Assembly: GCF_945859705.1 (NCBI RefSeq)
Contig: NC_079136.1
Coordinates: 118,361,028-118,425,027, forward strand
Length of the DNA stretch: 64,000 nt
Source: Episyrphus balteatus
Taxonomy: Eukaryota; Arthropoda; Insecta; Diptera; Syrphidae
Reading direction: 5' to 3'
In this document: piece by piece, positions 37,362-48,519 of the stretch
Position numbering within the stretch: the stretch's first letter is position 1
Layout of the letters: each line of letters begins with the position of its first letter
Made by a program: the position numbers and the translations under genes
The notes under the pieces: model-generated
What the model saw: the letters and a program-made list of their open reading frames with translations, nothing else
What the model was told of the DNA's origin: nothing
Databases searched by the model: none

Positions 37362-37830
37362 TACTTTTTAATTTTTTTCATAAACAGTAATACATATTTA
37401 GATTTCCTTTTATAATTTCAAATCATAAAAAATGTGGCAAAAAAAAAAAATTTGAAAAATAAATGCATTTTATATTACCTACGAAAAATTTTTAAAAACG
37501 ACATGTTAAAGTTTTTTCAATAATTTTTTTTTTTTTTTCAAAAATCTGAGTTTAATTACCATTTTTTCAAAAACTCTTTCCTCAATTTACTTAATTTTAA
37601 TTTTACAAATATTAATAAGCTTCTAGCTTTTTAAAAATGTATATTTAAAAATTATAGGTGTTGCCGTTGTGTTCAAATATTTTTTTTTTTGTGTTTGAAG
37701 TCAATTAATAAGAAAATTGCATCTATGGCTTAAACAATGGAAGATTGTCCCTCACTCACTTATATTTTTTTTTTCCTTTAATTTTCTAGACAATCTTTTG
37801 ACATTAATTAATTTATCAAATTTAAGCAAA

Positions 37831-38640
37831 AATTCAGCTCATTGCGGTATGTTTAAAGTAGGGCAAAATTAATATTGATGCTAAAAATGCAGATAAATTA
37901 ACTAACGAGAATAAAATAAAAAATAGATCCTACGATTTTGAGACTTGGAAGTCTTTCTTTTAATGAAAAAACTTTTGTTTCAAAAAATTGTTATTAACCC
38001 TCTGAAGGCCCACAACTTGATATGTGGACCACGAACATAAAATTGTATCAAGTATTAAAAAAAGCAAACCATTTGTTTGGCAGCTATTATAATTTTAATT
38101 GGAATGTGTATGAAATTTCATTATTATTATTATTAAAGTATAACAACATAAATCTTCAGCGGAAACCAAAATGGTGCTATGTCCTTAACAGATCCTATGG
38201 AGTTACAATAATTTTGCTTTCCCAGGCGATATGTATGTTGTATGCATGCCACTGTTTTTTTCTGTTATTGGCACGGGTTTTTTACGTCAAATAGTAAAAA
38301 ATGTTTTTAAAAACAAAATCTTATGTGTCTCGAACTCCTTTCAATCACTTGCAATTCAAAAAGGAGCGATCTTGTTTTTGTAAATTGTAAAAAAACCGAC
38401 TTAAAGTGAAAAGATTCCGTCTTAACTCTATGCATACGTCTAAATATTATAAAGTTTTCTTAAAAAAATTAAATCATTTTAAATTAATGCGGAAATCGTA
38501 TTAATTATTGGGAGTTGAAACAACTTAAACAAATTTTAAGTTTCAGTTTATCATACCAATTTTCAACTGTGAGATAGCTTAGTGGTAAACAATTTTATTT
38601 GAGGACATAACATTTTAAAGAGTTTGTTTTTATTAGCCTT
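37831..38640. other. AT-rich spacer with an isolated tRNA-type A box
   Basis: No gene is supported. TTAACCCTCTGAAGG at 37996 resembles a piggyBac-type left end, but no matching right end was found. TAGCTTAGTGG at 38575-38585 fits the RNA polymerase III A-box consensus, but no B box follows. Confidence 0.4.
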
Positions 38641-38963
38641 GAATATTAGCTCTTTGAACCCCAAATATTGAATTTGCTCATAACTTGACAGCAGCTCCGC
38701 CTACCAGGTCCAACTATAAAACAAAACCTGTCTCGAATGAACCTTATCAAACGCAAGAAATTTCATAAAAGTCTATACAGCCATTCGAACTCAAAATATA
38801 GAATTTAACTATAACTTGACAACAGAGTGAAGTCTTTGGAACTCCAAATATGAAATTTGTCTATACATACTTCGGCAACAGCGCCACCCACCGGGTCCAA
38901 TTTATGAAACAAAACATGTTTCAAATGAATTTTATCCGACACAAAAAATTTCACAAAATATTT

Positions 38964-39395
38964 CACAGAGAAAAATAGACCACATAAAATAGAACAAAAA
39001 CAATAAGATTTCTCTATGGTTTTCATCCAAGAAGGAAACCTTATTAACACAATCGGGTTTTCCTTATTGTTTTCAAATCTGCAAAAAAATAAAAAAAACG
39101 ATGACCAGGCTGGGAATCGAACTGGAGACTTTAAATCATTAGTCGCACACCTTACCACCTGAACCAACCTGCCATGAAAATATTGATCGCGATTTTTGTT
39201 CAAGTGCTAACTTGCAAAAAAAAATCAACTTTTCAGTCAAATTTTAATAAGATTTTCTCTATAAAAATAATAAGAAATCTCCTTAAAAAAACCTTATTAA
39301 TCGTTGATTTTAATAAGATTTCCTTATGAAATGTATGGACGGTAAAACAATATGGCAATCTGTTAGTTTTTAGCGGGTCATATTTTTCTCTGTGT
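38964..39395. mobile_element. TIR element carrying a tRNA-like sequence, ~430 bp
   Basis: The left end CACAGAGAAAAATAGACC pairs with the right end GGTCATATTTTTCTCTGTG; 17 of the first 18 positions match. Subterminal AATAAGATTTC and CCTTATTA blocks also recur in inverted form. The element sits inside a 130-bp repeat unit: the flanking TTTCACAAAA and TGTCCA are adjacent in uninterrupted units. A clear target duplication is not obvious. It carries a tRNA-like segment in the middle on the minus strand and has no protein-coding capacity. Confidence 0.8.
39103..39173 (-). pseudogene. tRNA-like sequence (pol III A and B boxes)
   Basis: On the minus strand an A box TGGTTCAGGTGG and a B box AGTTCGATTCC lie about 33 bases apart, as in a tRNA. 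The segment between reads like an anticodon arm, but its stem does not pair well. The acceptor ends do not pair cleanly either. It is a tRNA-derived relic or SINE head inside a TIR element, not a working tRNA gene. Confidence 0.6.
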
Positions 39396-39800
39396 TGTCC
39401 AATCGTTCGTTCAAAATATGCAATTTTCCTAGAATTTGACAATAGTGCCAACTACTGGGTCCAATCATGAAACAAAAATTGTCTCGAATGAACCTTGTCT
39501 TAACACAAAATTTCACAAAAATCTGTCCAGTAATTCGACCCCACCTATGGAATTTGCTTATAACTTGAAAACAGCGCCACCTACCGGATCAAATTATAAA
39601 ACAAAACTTGTAACGGATAGATCTTATCACATACACAAAATTTCACAAAAATCTGTCCAGTTATTCGACCCCAAATATGGAATTTGCCTATAACTTTACA
39701 GCAGCGCCACCTACCGGGTCTAATTATAAAACAAAACCTGTCTCGGATGGACCTTTTCACATACATTTCATACAACATTTCAGAAAAATCTGTCTACTCG

Positions 39801-40678
39801 TTTAGAAGGAGTAGGGTCACAAACAAACACACAGGAGCAATATACATATATAATAGATACAAACCATAACTCTGATTGGTTTGCACAAATATTTTTAATT
39901 TATTTAACGTAATTGTATTGCCTTTCGCGTAGTATTTCTGACAAATGTGGATTTAATGTCACAAGACGAATAATTATTTATTTCACTCAAAATCAGGCTT
40001 TTTAAATTATTTTGAAAGCTTTACAAATTAAGCTTAGTTAATTTAAAAAGGGAGAGTGTTTTTTTACTCGTACAAATTGACAGCTATGTAAAGATGCGAG
40101 AAAAGGTATTATCTTTTTTTGATACAAACCATCTACATATTAATACCTTTCAAACAAAAAAAAAATTACCAAAATCGGACCACCCAAACGCGAGTTTATC
40201 GGCCACACACACTAAACGAACTCATTTTTATATATAAGATATATGAAACTCACGTAGAATTTTCCGAAGAATTCGAATATTTTATTCAGAATTCTTAAAA
40301 AAATATATTTTAACCATTATAATGATAAAACGGTGTTACAAAAATGAGGTTTTAAAATATACGCGGGCGGAGACCTATCACGTTTTGTAGAGCTAGTCGC
40401 ACTGATTCCGAAACGAAATTTAAAAAGTCCCTAACACCCCCAAAATCTGGAGTTAGGGGCAAAAAACGGTTTTTTGGACCTTCATTCTAGCTTCGTAAAA
40501 TTTTTACCCATTTTTGATTTTTTTTATAATTTCTGATAGAAGATCATTATATCTTTTCAAAAATGTATAAAACATGTAATTCAGTTAAACCACCTAGAAT
40601 GTATAAGCTGTCAAAGTTCAAAAATTCCATTTTTTTTGTAATTTTCCCAACTTTGACATCAATTTAAAGTATGTATAT
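39801..40678. other. Spacer with dispersed-repeat texture
   Basis: No gene is seen. Phrases such as AAAATCGGACCACCCAAACG at 40171 and GCGGGCGGAGACCTATCACG near 40362 have the texture of dispersed insect repeats, but no second copy in the window is clear. Confidence 0.4.
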
Positions 40679-40680
40679 TA

Positions 40681-41678
40681 GGGTGGGTCAAAAAAATTGA
40701 AATTCTTTTTTTTCGATTTGACACCTCCAGAATATACACACCAAATATGAGCTCTTAATATTAATGGGAAGGTCCTCCGCTTCGCAATTTTCCATTTTTA
40801 CATCAAGCTTCTACTAAAAAAAAATCATTTTTTTTTTAAATCGACTTTTTAGCAAATTTCTTTACATATTCTTGTAGGAAATTGAACGCTCTACAAAAAA
40901 GGCCATAAACACATTTTTCGTTTATCTAACCGTTTAATAAATATTTGAGGTCCAAAAATCAAGAAAATCTTTAAGAGTTCGATTTTTGTTTTTAATTTTG
41001 TAGCAAATTGAAAAATTATAATAATCAAACGCGCAAGATATATTCTTGTAGGAAACAGATTGCTCCACAAAAAAGGTCTTAATATGTTTTTTCATTAATC
41101 TAACCATTCTAAGGATATTCAAGGTCAAAGTTAAAATAAATTATTATAAAAAAATTTTTTACTTTTAAAAATTTTCCAGTTCACTAAAAATTTATTATTT
41201 AATTTGACGTCGAATATCTTTAGAATGGTTAGATTAATGAAAAAAGTTATTAAGACCTTTTTTGTGGAACAATCTATTTCCTACAAGGATATGTCTTGCG
41301 CGTTTGATGATTATAATTTTTCAATTTGTTACAAAATTTAGAACAAAAAACGAATTTTTAAAGATTTTCTTGATTTTTGGACCTCAAATATCTATTAAAC
41401 GGTTAGATAAACGAAAAATGTGTATATGGCCTTTTTTGTAGAGCGCTCAATTTCCTACAAGAATATGTAAAGAAATTTGCTAAAAAGTCAATTTAAAAAA
41501 AAAAATGATATTTTTTTAGTAGAAGCTTGATGTAAAAATGGAAAATTGCGAAGCGAGGACCTTCCCATTAATATTAAGAGCTCATATTTGGTGTGTATAT
41601 TCTAGAGGTGTCTAGCAATCGATTTTTCGGAGTACCAAATCAAAAAAAAAAAAGAATTTCGATTTTTTTGACCCACCC
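40681..41678. mobile_element. Foldback palindrome with GGGTGGGTC ends, ~1 kb, TA-flanked
   Basis: The left end GGGTGGGTCAAAAAAATTGA and the right end (reverse complement of TCGATTTTTTTGACCCACCC) start arms of about 480 bases each. The arms run through AGAATATACACACCAAATAT, AATATTAATGGGAAGGTCCT and TACAAAAAAGGCC blocks to a centre near 41180. TA lies outside each end (40679-40680, 41679-41680). The right arm has an extra ~25 bases near 41615-41640 (AGCAATCGATTTTTCGGAGT). There is no coding capacity. Confidence 0.9.
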
Positions 41679-41689
41679 TAATGTAGGTA

Positions 41690-43220
41690 TATGCTTTCAA
41701 AACAACATGCTGTTTTAAAAATATATTCTTAAATAATATTCATTTCCAAATAAAAAAGTAATTTTTTATATAATTATTTATAGAATTTTTTCTTCAAACT
41801 AGTCTTATCTGTAGCCTTAGACCCATTGAATTTTTATATTGTTTTGGTTAACGTAGAATAACCAATAGAATAAGTTAAAAAAAATTAGAGGTAATAGACA
41901 ATATTTTTTGTAGAAAGTTTTGATATAGTTAATTATATTTATTATTCTTATAATCACTAACATAAAACATTTTTTTTTAATTAATTGAAAAAGCTAACTA
42001 TTCTAGAAAATTTTATGCAAGAGAATGTATTTTTATTGTTTTCCTGCCTTGAGTCTTTATTATACTAATTATCTTTTCGTATCTATTAAGATTTCATAAA
42101 TCTTGTCTATACAATCTTAAAGCATATCTCTCACACACATATACTCATAAACAACACTAACAAACGATACGATGACGATATATTCATCAATTCGGGTCAC
42201 TAGCATTAATTTTCTTCAATGGCACTCATCACATAAACAAACCATGACCAACAAACCATTTCCACATCACATCCTTAGAGAGAGAAAAGACGACTTCAAT
42301 TCTTCATTTATACACATGAATATGTATATCAAGAATATCCAACAACATATCCTTCTCGCCATCTTCTGACCAAAAACCATAGATAACGTCTGCAATTTTA
42401 GCCTGAATCCATAAGATAAAATCATCTTTTGCATAAATATACCTAAAAATAGTATGTATCTTTCTTATATATGGGAGTCTTCTATATTCTATCTTCACTC
42501 TAACGAAAGTGAGTGTGACCTGATGGCTCTTCTTATACAAAATATACATATATAGAAGAAGCCTCAGTTGAATAATAAATTGATTGCTCAAGAAAACGAA
42601 CAAAAACGTCTAGAATGTCGTCCAGCAAACATATGAAAATTATGGTAAGAGAAAATCAACACAATAGCCATACAATAACAACAACAACAAAAACTGGACT
42701 GGCAAAATATTTGTGCTTGCAAAAGCATTTTTTTTTTTTTTTACTTTCTGGATCAACAAAAACAAGAAATATTATTTAAGGATAATATTTGAACAAGTTC
42801 TCAATTTTTTGAAAATGTCTTTCTAAACAAAGTTACTTTAGAAGGATATGTGTTTTTTGTATATGTGTATGTTAAAGTTCTTCTTGTTTCTTGATTGAAA
42901 TATACAATTTTTTGGGAAACTTTTATAACCATATAATCCTTTAAGAGGATTTAAGGAATTCTATTTATGGGTGTTTCATAATCATCATCATCATAATGAA
43001 GGTAGTTAGCAAGATGATAATGATGATGCTGATGAAATTGATAGAGAATAAGGTAGTATACAAGAAGAGCTCAAAATCATGGCAACATTTTACTAATTAG
43101 TAATTTTGTTTAATTGAAACTAACGTCCTCGTTCAAGGATATCTAACATAAACTCAGAGTGACTAGGAATATTTCTTTTGAAGTGTTTAGTGTATTCTTT
43201 TGAAGATATTGTGGACGAAT
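41690..43220. other. Largely unique spacer; possible regulatory DNA
   Basis: No gene is recognised. The part at 42100-42660 has more balanced composition with mixed CACACAT and AACAACAAC sequence. The part at 42980-43050 has CATCATCATCATAATG and GATGATAATGATGATG runs. No domain-bearing frame exists. Confidence 0.45.
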
Positions 43221-43225
43221 TTGTA

Positions 43226-43535
43226 TATGAGAGTAATAAAATAAAATAAAATAAAATAAAATAAAATAAAATAAAATAAAATAAAATAAAATAAAATAAA
43301 ATAAAATAAAATAAAATAAAATAAAATAAAATAAAATAAAATAAAATAATATAAAATAAAATAAAATAAAATAAAATAAAATAAAATAAAATAAAATAAA
43401 ATAAAATAAAATAAAATAAAATAAAATAAAATAAAATAAAATAAAATAAAATAAAATAAAATAAAATAAAATAAAATAAAATAAAATAAAATAAAATAAA
43501 ATAAAATAAAATAAAATAAAATAAAATAAAACAAA
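43226..43535. repeat. ATAAA pentanucleotide microsatellite, ~310 bp
   Basis: About 60 near-perfect ATAAA copies appear. I see only one interruption (AATAATATAAAA near 43347) and an end variant AAACAAAA near 43530. The purity indicates recent expansion. On the minus strand it translates as an endless FILFY repeat, which is not a protein gene. Confidence 0.98.
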
Positions 43536-43972
43536 ATAAATAACTAAAAGCGTCTTGATTTTATTGTTGCCTCCAAATTTAAAAAAAATATTTTTGATTG
43601 ATTTACTTACATTATATTTTCAATCTAATGAAATATCAATTCTTTGTTCCCTTTCAATGACGTACTGTGTTTTAAAATGCTATTTAAACATAAACTAATT
43701 AAAGAAATCGTTGATATGGTCTAAAACTGCAATTCAAGGTATTGAAATTTGGTGTACACTGAGAAAAAAATAACTAAAAATAAACGAAAAACACTTTGAT
43801 TTAAATTTTGATGTGATAACGTCTAATAAATTTATAAATTTATCTTTAGAATGCATGTACGAAAAAGTTGTGAACCATGCTGACATTACAACTGAGTCTA
43901 TTAGCAGTAAAAGATTGCAATCTCTCATCTTAAAGGACAAATCATATGACATCAAATTAATACGTTTATAGA

Positions 43973-44051
43973 GTCAGTAGTTCAGGGTATTTAGATGCTG
44001 GACGATTTGTATTAAGGTCTAACCGTCTAAGGTTCAAATCCCAAGACAGCC
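43973..44051 (+). pseudogene. tRNA-like sequence
   Basis: The segment resembles a standard tRNA layout: TAGTTCAGGG (A-box region), AGATGCTGGACGATTTG (D-to-anticodon arm), AAGGTCTAACCG and GGTTCAAATCC, which is an exact B box. Stems are imperfect and the acceptor ends do not close, so it is a tRNA pseudogene or SINE head. Confidence 0.6.
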
Positions 44052-44197
44052 CAATACTTTAATACTTTTATTATTTTTTTTAAGCTAGTCGAATATTTAT
44101 TTTAATTTTTTTTTTTTTTTAAGGAAAAGCATAGTTAAATAAAAATGTTTCCACTTTGAAAAAAGCCCAATATCAATTGAGAAAAAAAAACTACCTA

Positions 44198-44273
44198 CCA
44201 GTGACTGGGGATCGATTCTACCTTCCTTGAATTATACTAGTCGAATGCTTAGCTATCAATTGAATAAGGCTGA
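44198..44273 (-). pseudogene. tRNA-like sequence, degraded
   Basis: On the minus strand TTGATAGCTAAGCATTCGAC followed by GAATCGATCCCCAG resembles the D arm, anticodon arm and T arm of a tRNA. It lies about 150 bases from, and opposite to, the segment at 43973-44051. Pairing is poor. It is a relic. Confidence 0.45.
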
Positions 44274-44280
44274 CAAACTT

Positions 44281-45070
44281 AAGATTTAAGATTTTTCAAA
44301 ATTGCTTCAACTTTTATTCAAAGATGTTTTATGTAAGTTTCTTTTCAACGTTGAATTCACGTTGAATATTTATTAGATACATTTTTCATTGCATTTTTTT
44401 CTCAAAAACTCCTTAAACGAACATATCATACCAAATGTGTGTTTTTGAACGAGGTCTATCTTTTTACGAAAGTTTTTTTTTTAGAAAGTAATTATTACCT
44501 AACGATAGGTACGTGTCATAGAATCATTTTTTGTTTGTTCTGAATTTCTTTCTTCCAAACAACTATTTCAATTTTATAAAAATTTATTATACAAAAGCAT
44601 TTGGAATTAATTTTTTTTTTTTTTTATCAGATTTTCGAAAACGGGTGACAACATTTTGTTTTTTTTTTTTTTTTAATTCGGTTTTAGGTGTTGATCTATA
44701 CTATCTATATGTTTAAAAAATAATAGACGAATGGTTAATGTTTCATAAATTAATTTATCAACAAGTCCAGCCACGAAAAAATAAAAAAAAAGATGTTTCT
44801 TAGAACAAAGTAGTTTTGGTATTTTGTTAATTTCTTGAAAATGACAAGATGTTTTTGGATACGGTTTTCTATTTTTGTTTAGTAACAAATAAATAATTTT
44901 AAAAACTAAATAAGTACTTAATTACATACAATTTTGAAAAAAAAAAAAAAAATATTTTCAAATTTATTTTTTCAATTTTTTGTTTTTGAAAATTAAAATT
45001 TTTATAAAAGACGTTACTGTTAGTAAACCTACAACAGGTGGTTTTAATAAATTTTTTTCCAAAATAGCAT
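44281..45070. repeat. AT-rich, decayed dispersed repeat
   Basis: The block GATAGGTACGTGTCAT at 44503 followed by poly-T and TTTCGAAAACGGGTG resembles 55435-55560 (AACGGTAGGTATGTACCTGT) and the family B phrase GGCAGGTACCGTTA in reverse. No gene is seen. Confidence 0.4.
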
Positions 45071-48000
45071 TTTTTGGGGGTTTTGGTTTGGAAGTTGCCG
45101 CTCAGGATTACTTATAAAGAATTTTCTTGCACAACATTTTTTGTATCCTATTGTTGCTATCCTCTTCAGTTTCAGTTTTTTTTTTTTTTTTGTATGTTTC
45201 ATTATTATTTTATTCGTCCTTTGAATAAAACACTCGTTTGTTTAGCGCCAATTAGTTTCAAAGATGCTGGACAAAGTCCATTTTCTGCATCATTAAGCAG
45301 CATATAAAGGGTAAAATCAAATAACATGTTTCTACTTTCTTTTTTATACTTATAACATGTACAACATAATTTCGTCCTAGTTCTCATCATAATGTACAAA
45401 CAATGAAAAATCCTTTATAATTTGTATATTTTTTTTTTTTTTTTGTTTTTCTTTTTTTTTTAAGTGAAAATCTTCTTACAAAACAAAGAATGACCGAGTT
45501 AATGCGAAAAGAATCTCTTTTGAAAAATGATTCAACAAACAAAAAAATTGTAGTCTGAAAGGACACAATCATAATGGTATGTGCATTATATCCTTTTTCT
45601 TCTCTCATCATCACATGCACAGCAAGATTGTTCTACATTCTATTCAATGGTGGTGTTAGTTTTTTTTTTTTTGCACTTTAGTAGCACGCGCGTGCTTTAA
45701 ACAAAAAAAATAGAAAAACAAAAAAAAAAAAAACATAGAACCTGAATCTATTTGAATTCCTTTTAGAGTTTTTTTTTTTCACCAAGGATAAATATCAAAA
45801 TGCGTGTGCTGGCTGTTTGTTATCCATTCTTTCACACCAAAAGCAATGTGTTTGAAATAAATTTTTCTAAAGCCACATTATCACACTATTGTCATCGTAC
45901 TGTTAGATGGGTTTCCTGTGCAGATAAAAAAAAAACATAGAACTTTCATATCACACTCGTTTCTATCTTTTTTTTTTTTTTTTTTTTTTGAAAAAATCTT
46001 AAGGATAATCAGGATAATAGCTTAGCTATTGTGACTTGTGTTATTTTCAATTGTTATACAATTTGCACGAGTGTTCATCTTAAAAAAAGAGAGTGTCTTC
46101 TCATATTGCACTTTCATTCACTTAGTCAATGTGTATGTGTATTTGTATGTGTTTCGAGTGAAAAAGAATGTATTATTAAGGTTTATAGTGTCCTTTGTTA
46201 TTTTTTGGTTTGGGGTGTTTTTTTTTTTTTGAATTTGAGTTGGCTCTTAATTTGTCGAAGACATTGTATTGCTCCTGTGAATCGATTTTAATTTGCATTG
46301 TTTCTGCAATTCATTCACACTGATATATATAACTACCCCACACACTCACACATTCATTCTTACACATTCACTTTATTCAAAAAGGAAGGAGTTTTGCTTT
46401 CAATGAGTGCTCCACTTCTTTGGTTTCTTATCCTTTTCATTTTTTTTTTATATTTATTGAATACGCTTGAGACTGGGAATTGTGAAGATGGTAGAAGGTA
46501 GGGTAGGCATACAAAACCAAAAATGTATGTCGTCTGGTGCCAGCCATTGTTGAATTGGATACCCACCACACAATAAACACACACACATACAGTAGGCGTA
46601 TGACTCTGTTTTCCAATTAAATTTTCTATGAGGTCATATAAGAACATATAGAAACTCTGATATGGTGGTAGCAGGTAATATAGGTAGGTTACCTGCATAA
46701 TATTGAAAAACTGTCTGCTGAACTGTTGTATTTTTTTTATTCTTCTTTTCTTTATTATACAAAGTAAAAAGCCGAAAAAAAAATAATTAAATGAAACCTT
46801 GGCCAAATAAGACTGGAGTTAAGAGGAGGGGACATAATATTATTTTTAATGGATAACCATGGCTATAACGGTAGCAGAATGGCGAAATATTTTTTTTTTT
46901 TAACCAACTAGGTATATGAAGCAAAAAATTGTAGGCAAATTCAATGGGAAATAGTAGGGGTTAATTTATATACTTTGTGTTAAAGATTTTCGATACCTAT
47001 GCCTTAACTAGCCAAAATAAATATAAATGATATATAAATTCATCCTTAGTACAAAAAATCGAATTTCTTTTTCCTTTAGTAAAGAAATATGTTTTTAGGT
47101 CTTAAAGCAAAAAAATCCATACAGTCGGGCATATAAATAATTTCTTCCTAATAAGCAAAAGTTTTTCTGTCGCGTAAGACAAAATTTTACCAGACACTCA
47201 GGTGTATACGTAACCTTTTTTAAAAAGAAATTTTTTTTTACTAGTTTTAAGGAAAAATTCAACCAAACACCGAGACGCTCACGTATTTTATAGTTAAAAC
47301 TTTAGAACGAGTCTGCAAAACACTATGTTAACATAAAACTTTTTTATAAAAACTAGCCGATCCAGCCCTCGAAATTCGAGTGCCAATTTCTTTATTTTTT
47401 TTTTTTTATTTGCAACAATTTTGAACACAATAATACCAAAATAGTTTCTTTATTTTTTATAGTATTTGTTGTTGTTTTCTTACGATTAACTACACTTTTT
47501 ACACAGGAATATATAATATACCTACTTTTTGATATATTTTAAACCTGATTTAGATATTGTTGAACTACGTTTTAACTACGCTCAACTACGTAAAATAAGA
47601 ATCGAAAAAGCAAAAAGAAAATGCAAAGTGTAATCTCCTTAAGGGCATTGTGTTTGCACCTTGCATTTCAATTCAACCTGTTTCATGTTCCATTCGTTCA
47701 AATTCCATCCGTCAATCATTCAACCTCCACCAACTTCACTCAAATTTGTCATTCACACCATTTTTTTTTTTTTTTTATTTAGCTTGTAGGAACATGAAAA
47801 CAGCCCGAGTTCTTTTTGCGACTGTGTGTGTGTCCTTTGACAACAATTTTAACACGTACGTCAATCTGAAATCAAAACAACTTCTGCAAAATAAAACCAG
47901 AGATTCCTTTGATCAATAATTTTGTTTATTTTCTTCGGTAATATAAATTCAATTAAATCAAAATCAATAGGAAATTGCAGATATTATTAAGATCTGAGTG

Positions 48001-48515
48001 AAGATGAAGTAGAAAGTTAATTATTTTGGCCGTATGCTGTCGTTTTACAGAGACAAAATATCCTGAAGACAATCACGGGAAGAAAAGTCACAGTAATTTG
48101 ACTTTTTCACAATAACTATGCCAGGAAAAAATATATTTTGATCGCAAATGGTTTTTTTTTTATTTATTTTATATTTTTCCGCAATAAAAAAACGATATTC
48201 AATTAGAATTTACTCTTTATTTGAAGTTGGTGTTCTCAAATTAACAATACAAAAGTTTTCTTTCAGCTTGACGTTTGAGAAATGTCAAATCTTCCAGGAA
48301 AATTTTAATGAATGCGTTCAGACAGTTAATAATGATTAAAGATATGTTCACATTTATTAAAGGTGCGTTCAGGTGTAGATCTTCATAATATACAGTAGTA
48401 AAAAGGTAATCCGTGGTACTATGTGGTGAGAAGCGACATTTTTTAATCAAATAAATCAATTCTTAATTCATTACCACGACAACTGCGTCGCACAACAAAG
48501 TTTTTTTTATGTTAA
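45071..48515. other. Largely unique spacer, no supported gene
   Basis: The part at 45560-46700 is more balanced in composition, with CACACACT tracts, T runs up to 24 and TAGGTAGGT motifs. The longest frame (46360-46806, minus, 148 codons) is rich in Phe, Ile, Lys and Tyr and lacks domain features. The part at 46920-47640 is AT-rich. The frame at 47650-47919 is not convincing. The region could hold regulatory or intronic DNA. Confidence 0.45.
45683..45696. promoter_or_regulatory. Perfect palindrome AGCACGCGCGTGCT
   Basis: A 14-bp perfect palindrome contains overlapping CACGCG class C sites on both strands, which Hairy/E(spl)-type repressors bind in flies. Four consecutive CG steps are unusual in this AT-rich window. 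Function is inferred only from the motif. Confidence 0.3.
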
Positions 48516-48519
48516 AACC

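Larger units (their letters stand above)
36005..37830. mobile_element. Long foldback palindrome, interrupted at its centre
   Basis: The left arm (about 36005-36690) and the right arm (about 37362-37830) are reverse complements. Clear matched blocks are CCAAAAGATT, GAAAATTGCAT, GTGTTTGAAGTCA, TAGGTGTTGCCGT and ACATTTTTAAAAAGC. The arms are diverged and differ in length. A separate TA-flanked element sits at the turn of the palindrome (36691-37361). The left arm carries a small TAAG microsatellite. Confidence 0.75.
38641..39800. repeat. 130-bp tandem repeat, unit with GCGCCACCTACCGGGTCC
   Basis: The GCGCCAC-type block lies at 38691 (decayed), 38881, 39445, 39574 and 39704. The last spacings are 129 and 130 bases. 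Each unit continues with AATTATAAAACAAAACCTGT, TTTCACAAAAATCTGTCCAG, TTATTCGACCCCAAATATGG and AATTTGCCTATAACTT. A MITE at 38964-39395 interrupts the array. The array ends near 39800 with GTTTAGAAGGAGTAGGGTCA. Confidence 0.9.
43756..44280. repeat. Probable relative of the tRNA-carrying TIR element, one end seen
   Basis: The left end ACACTGAGAAAAAAATAAC resembles the CACAGAGAAAAATA end at 38964. It is followed by GATGTGATAACGTCTAATAA, which resembles the family A terminal motif. Two tRNA-like segments in opposite orientation follow (43973-44051 and 44198-44273). No matching right terminus was found. Confidence 0.45.

Noticed and set aside
37990..38015. Left end of another TTAA/piggyBac-like element (TTAACCCTCTGAAGG)
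   Set aside because: No matching inverted right end with TTAA was found downstream.
38575..38585. tRNA gene suggested by an exact A box
   Set aside because: No B box or cloverleaf follows at the right distance.
38805..39203. 132-codon minus-strand frame
   Set aside because: It spans the boundary between a 130-bp tandem unit and the tRNA-carrying TIR element, so it cannot be one gene.
43187..43534. 115-codon minus-strand frame of repeating FILFY
   Set aside because: It is the translation of the ATAAA microsatellite.
46360..46806. 148-codon minus-strand frame
   Set aside because: Composition is Phe/Ile/Lys/Tyr-rich as expected for translated AT-rich DNA, and no motif is recognised.
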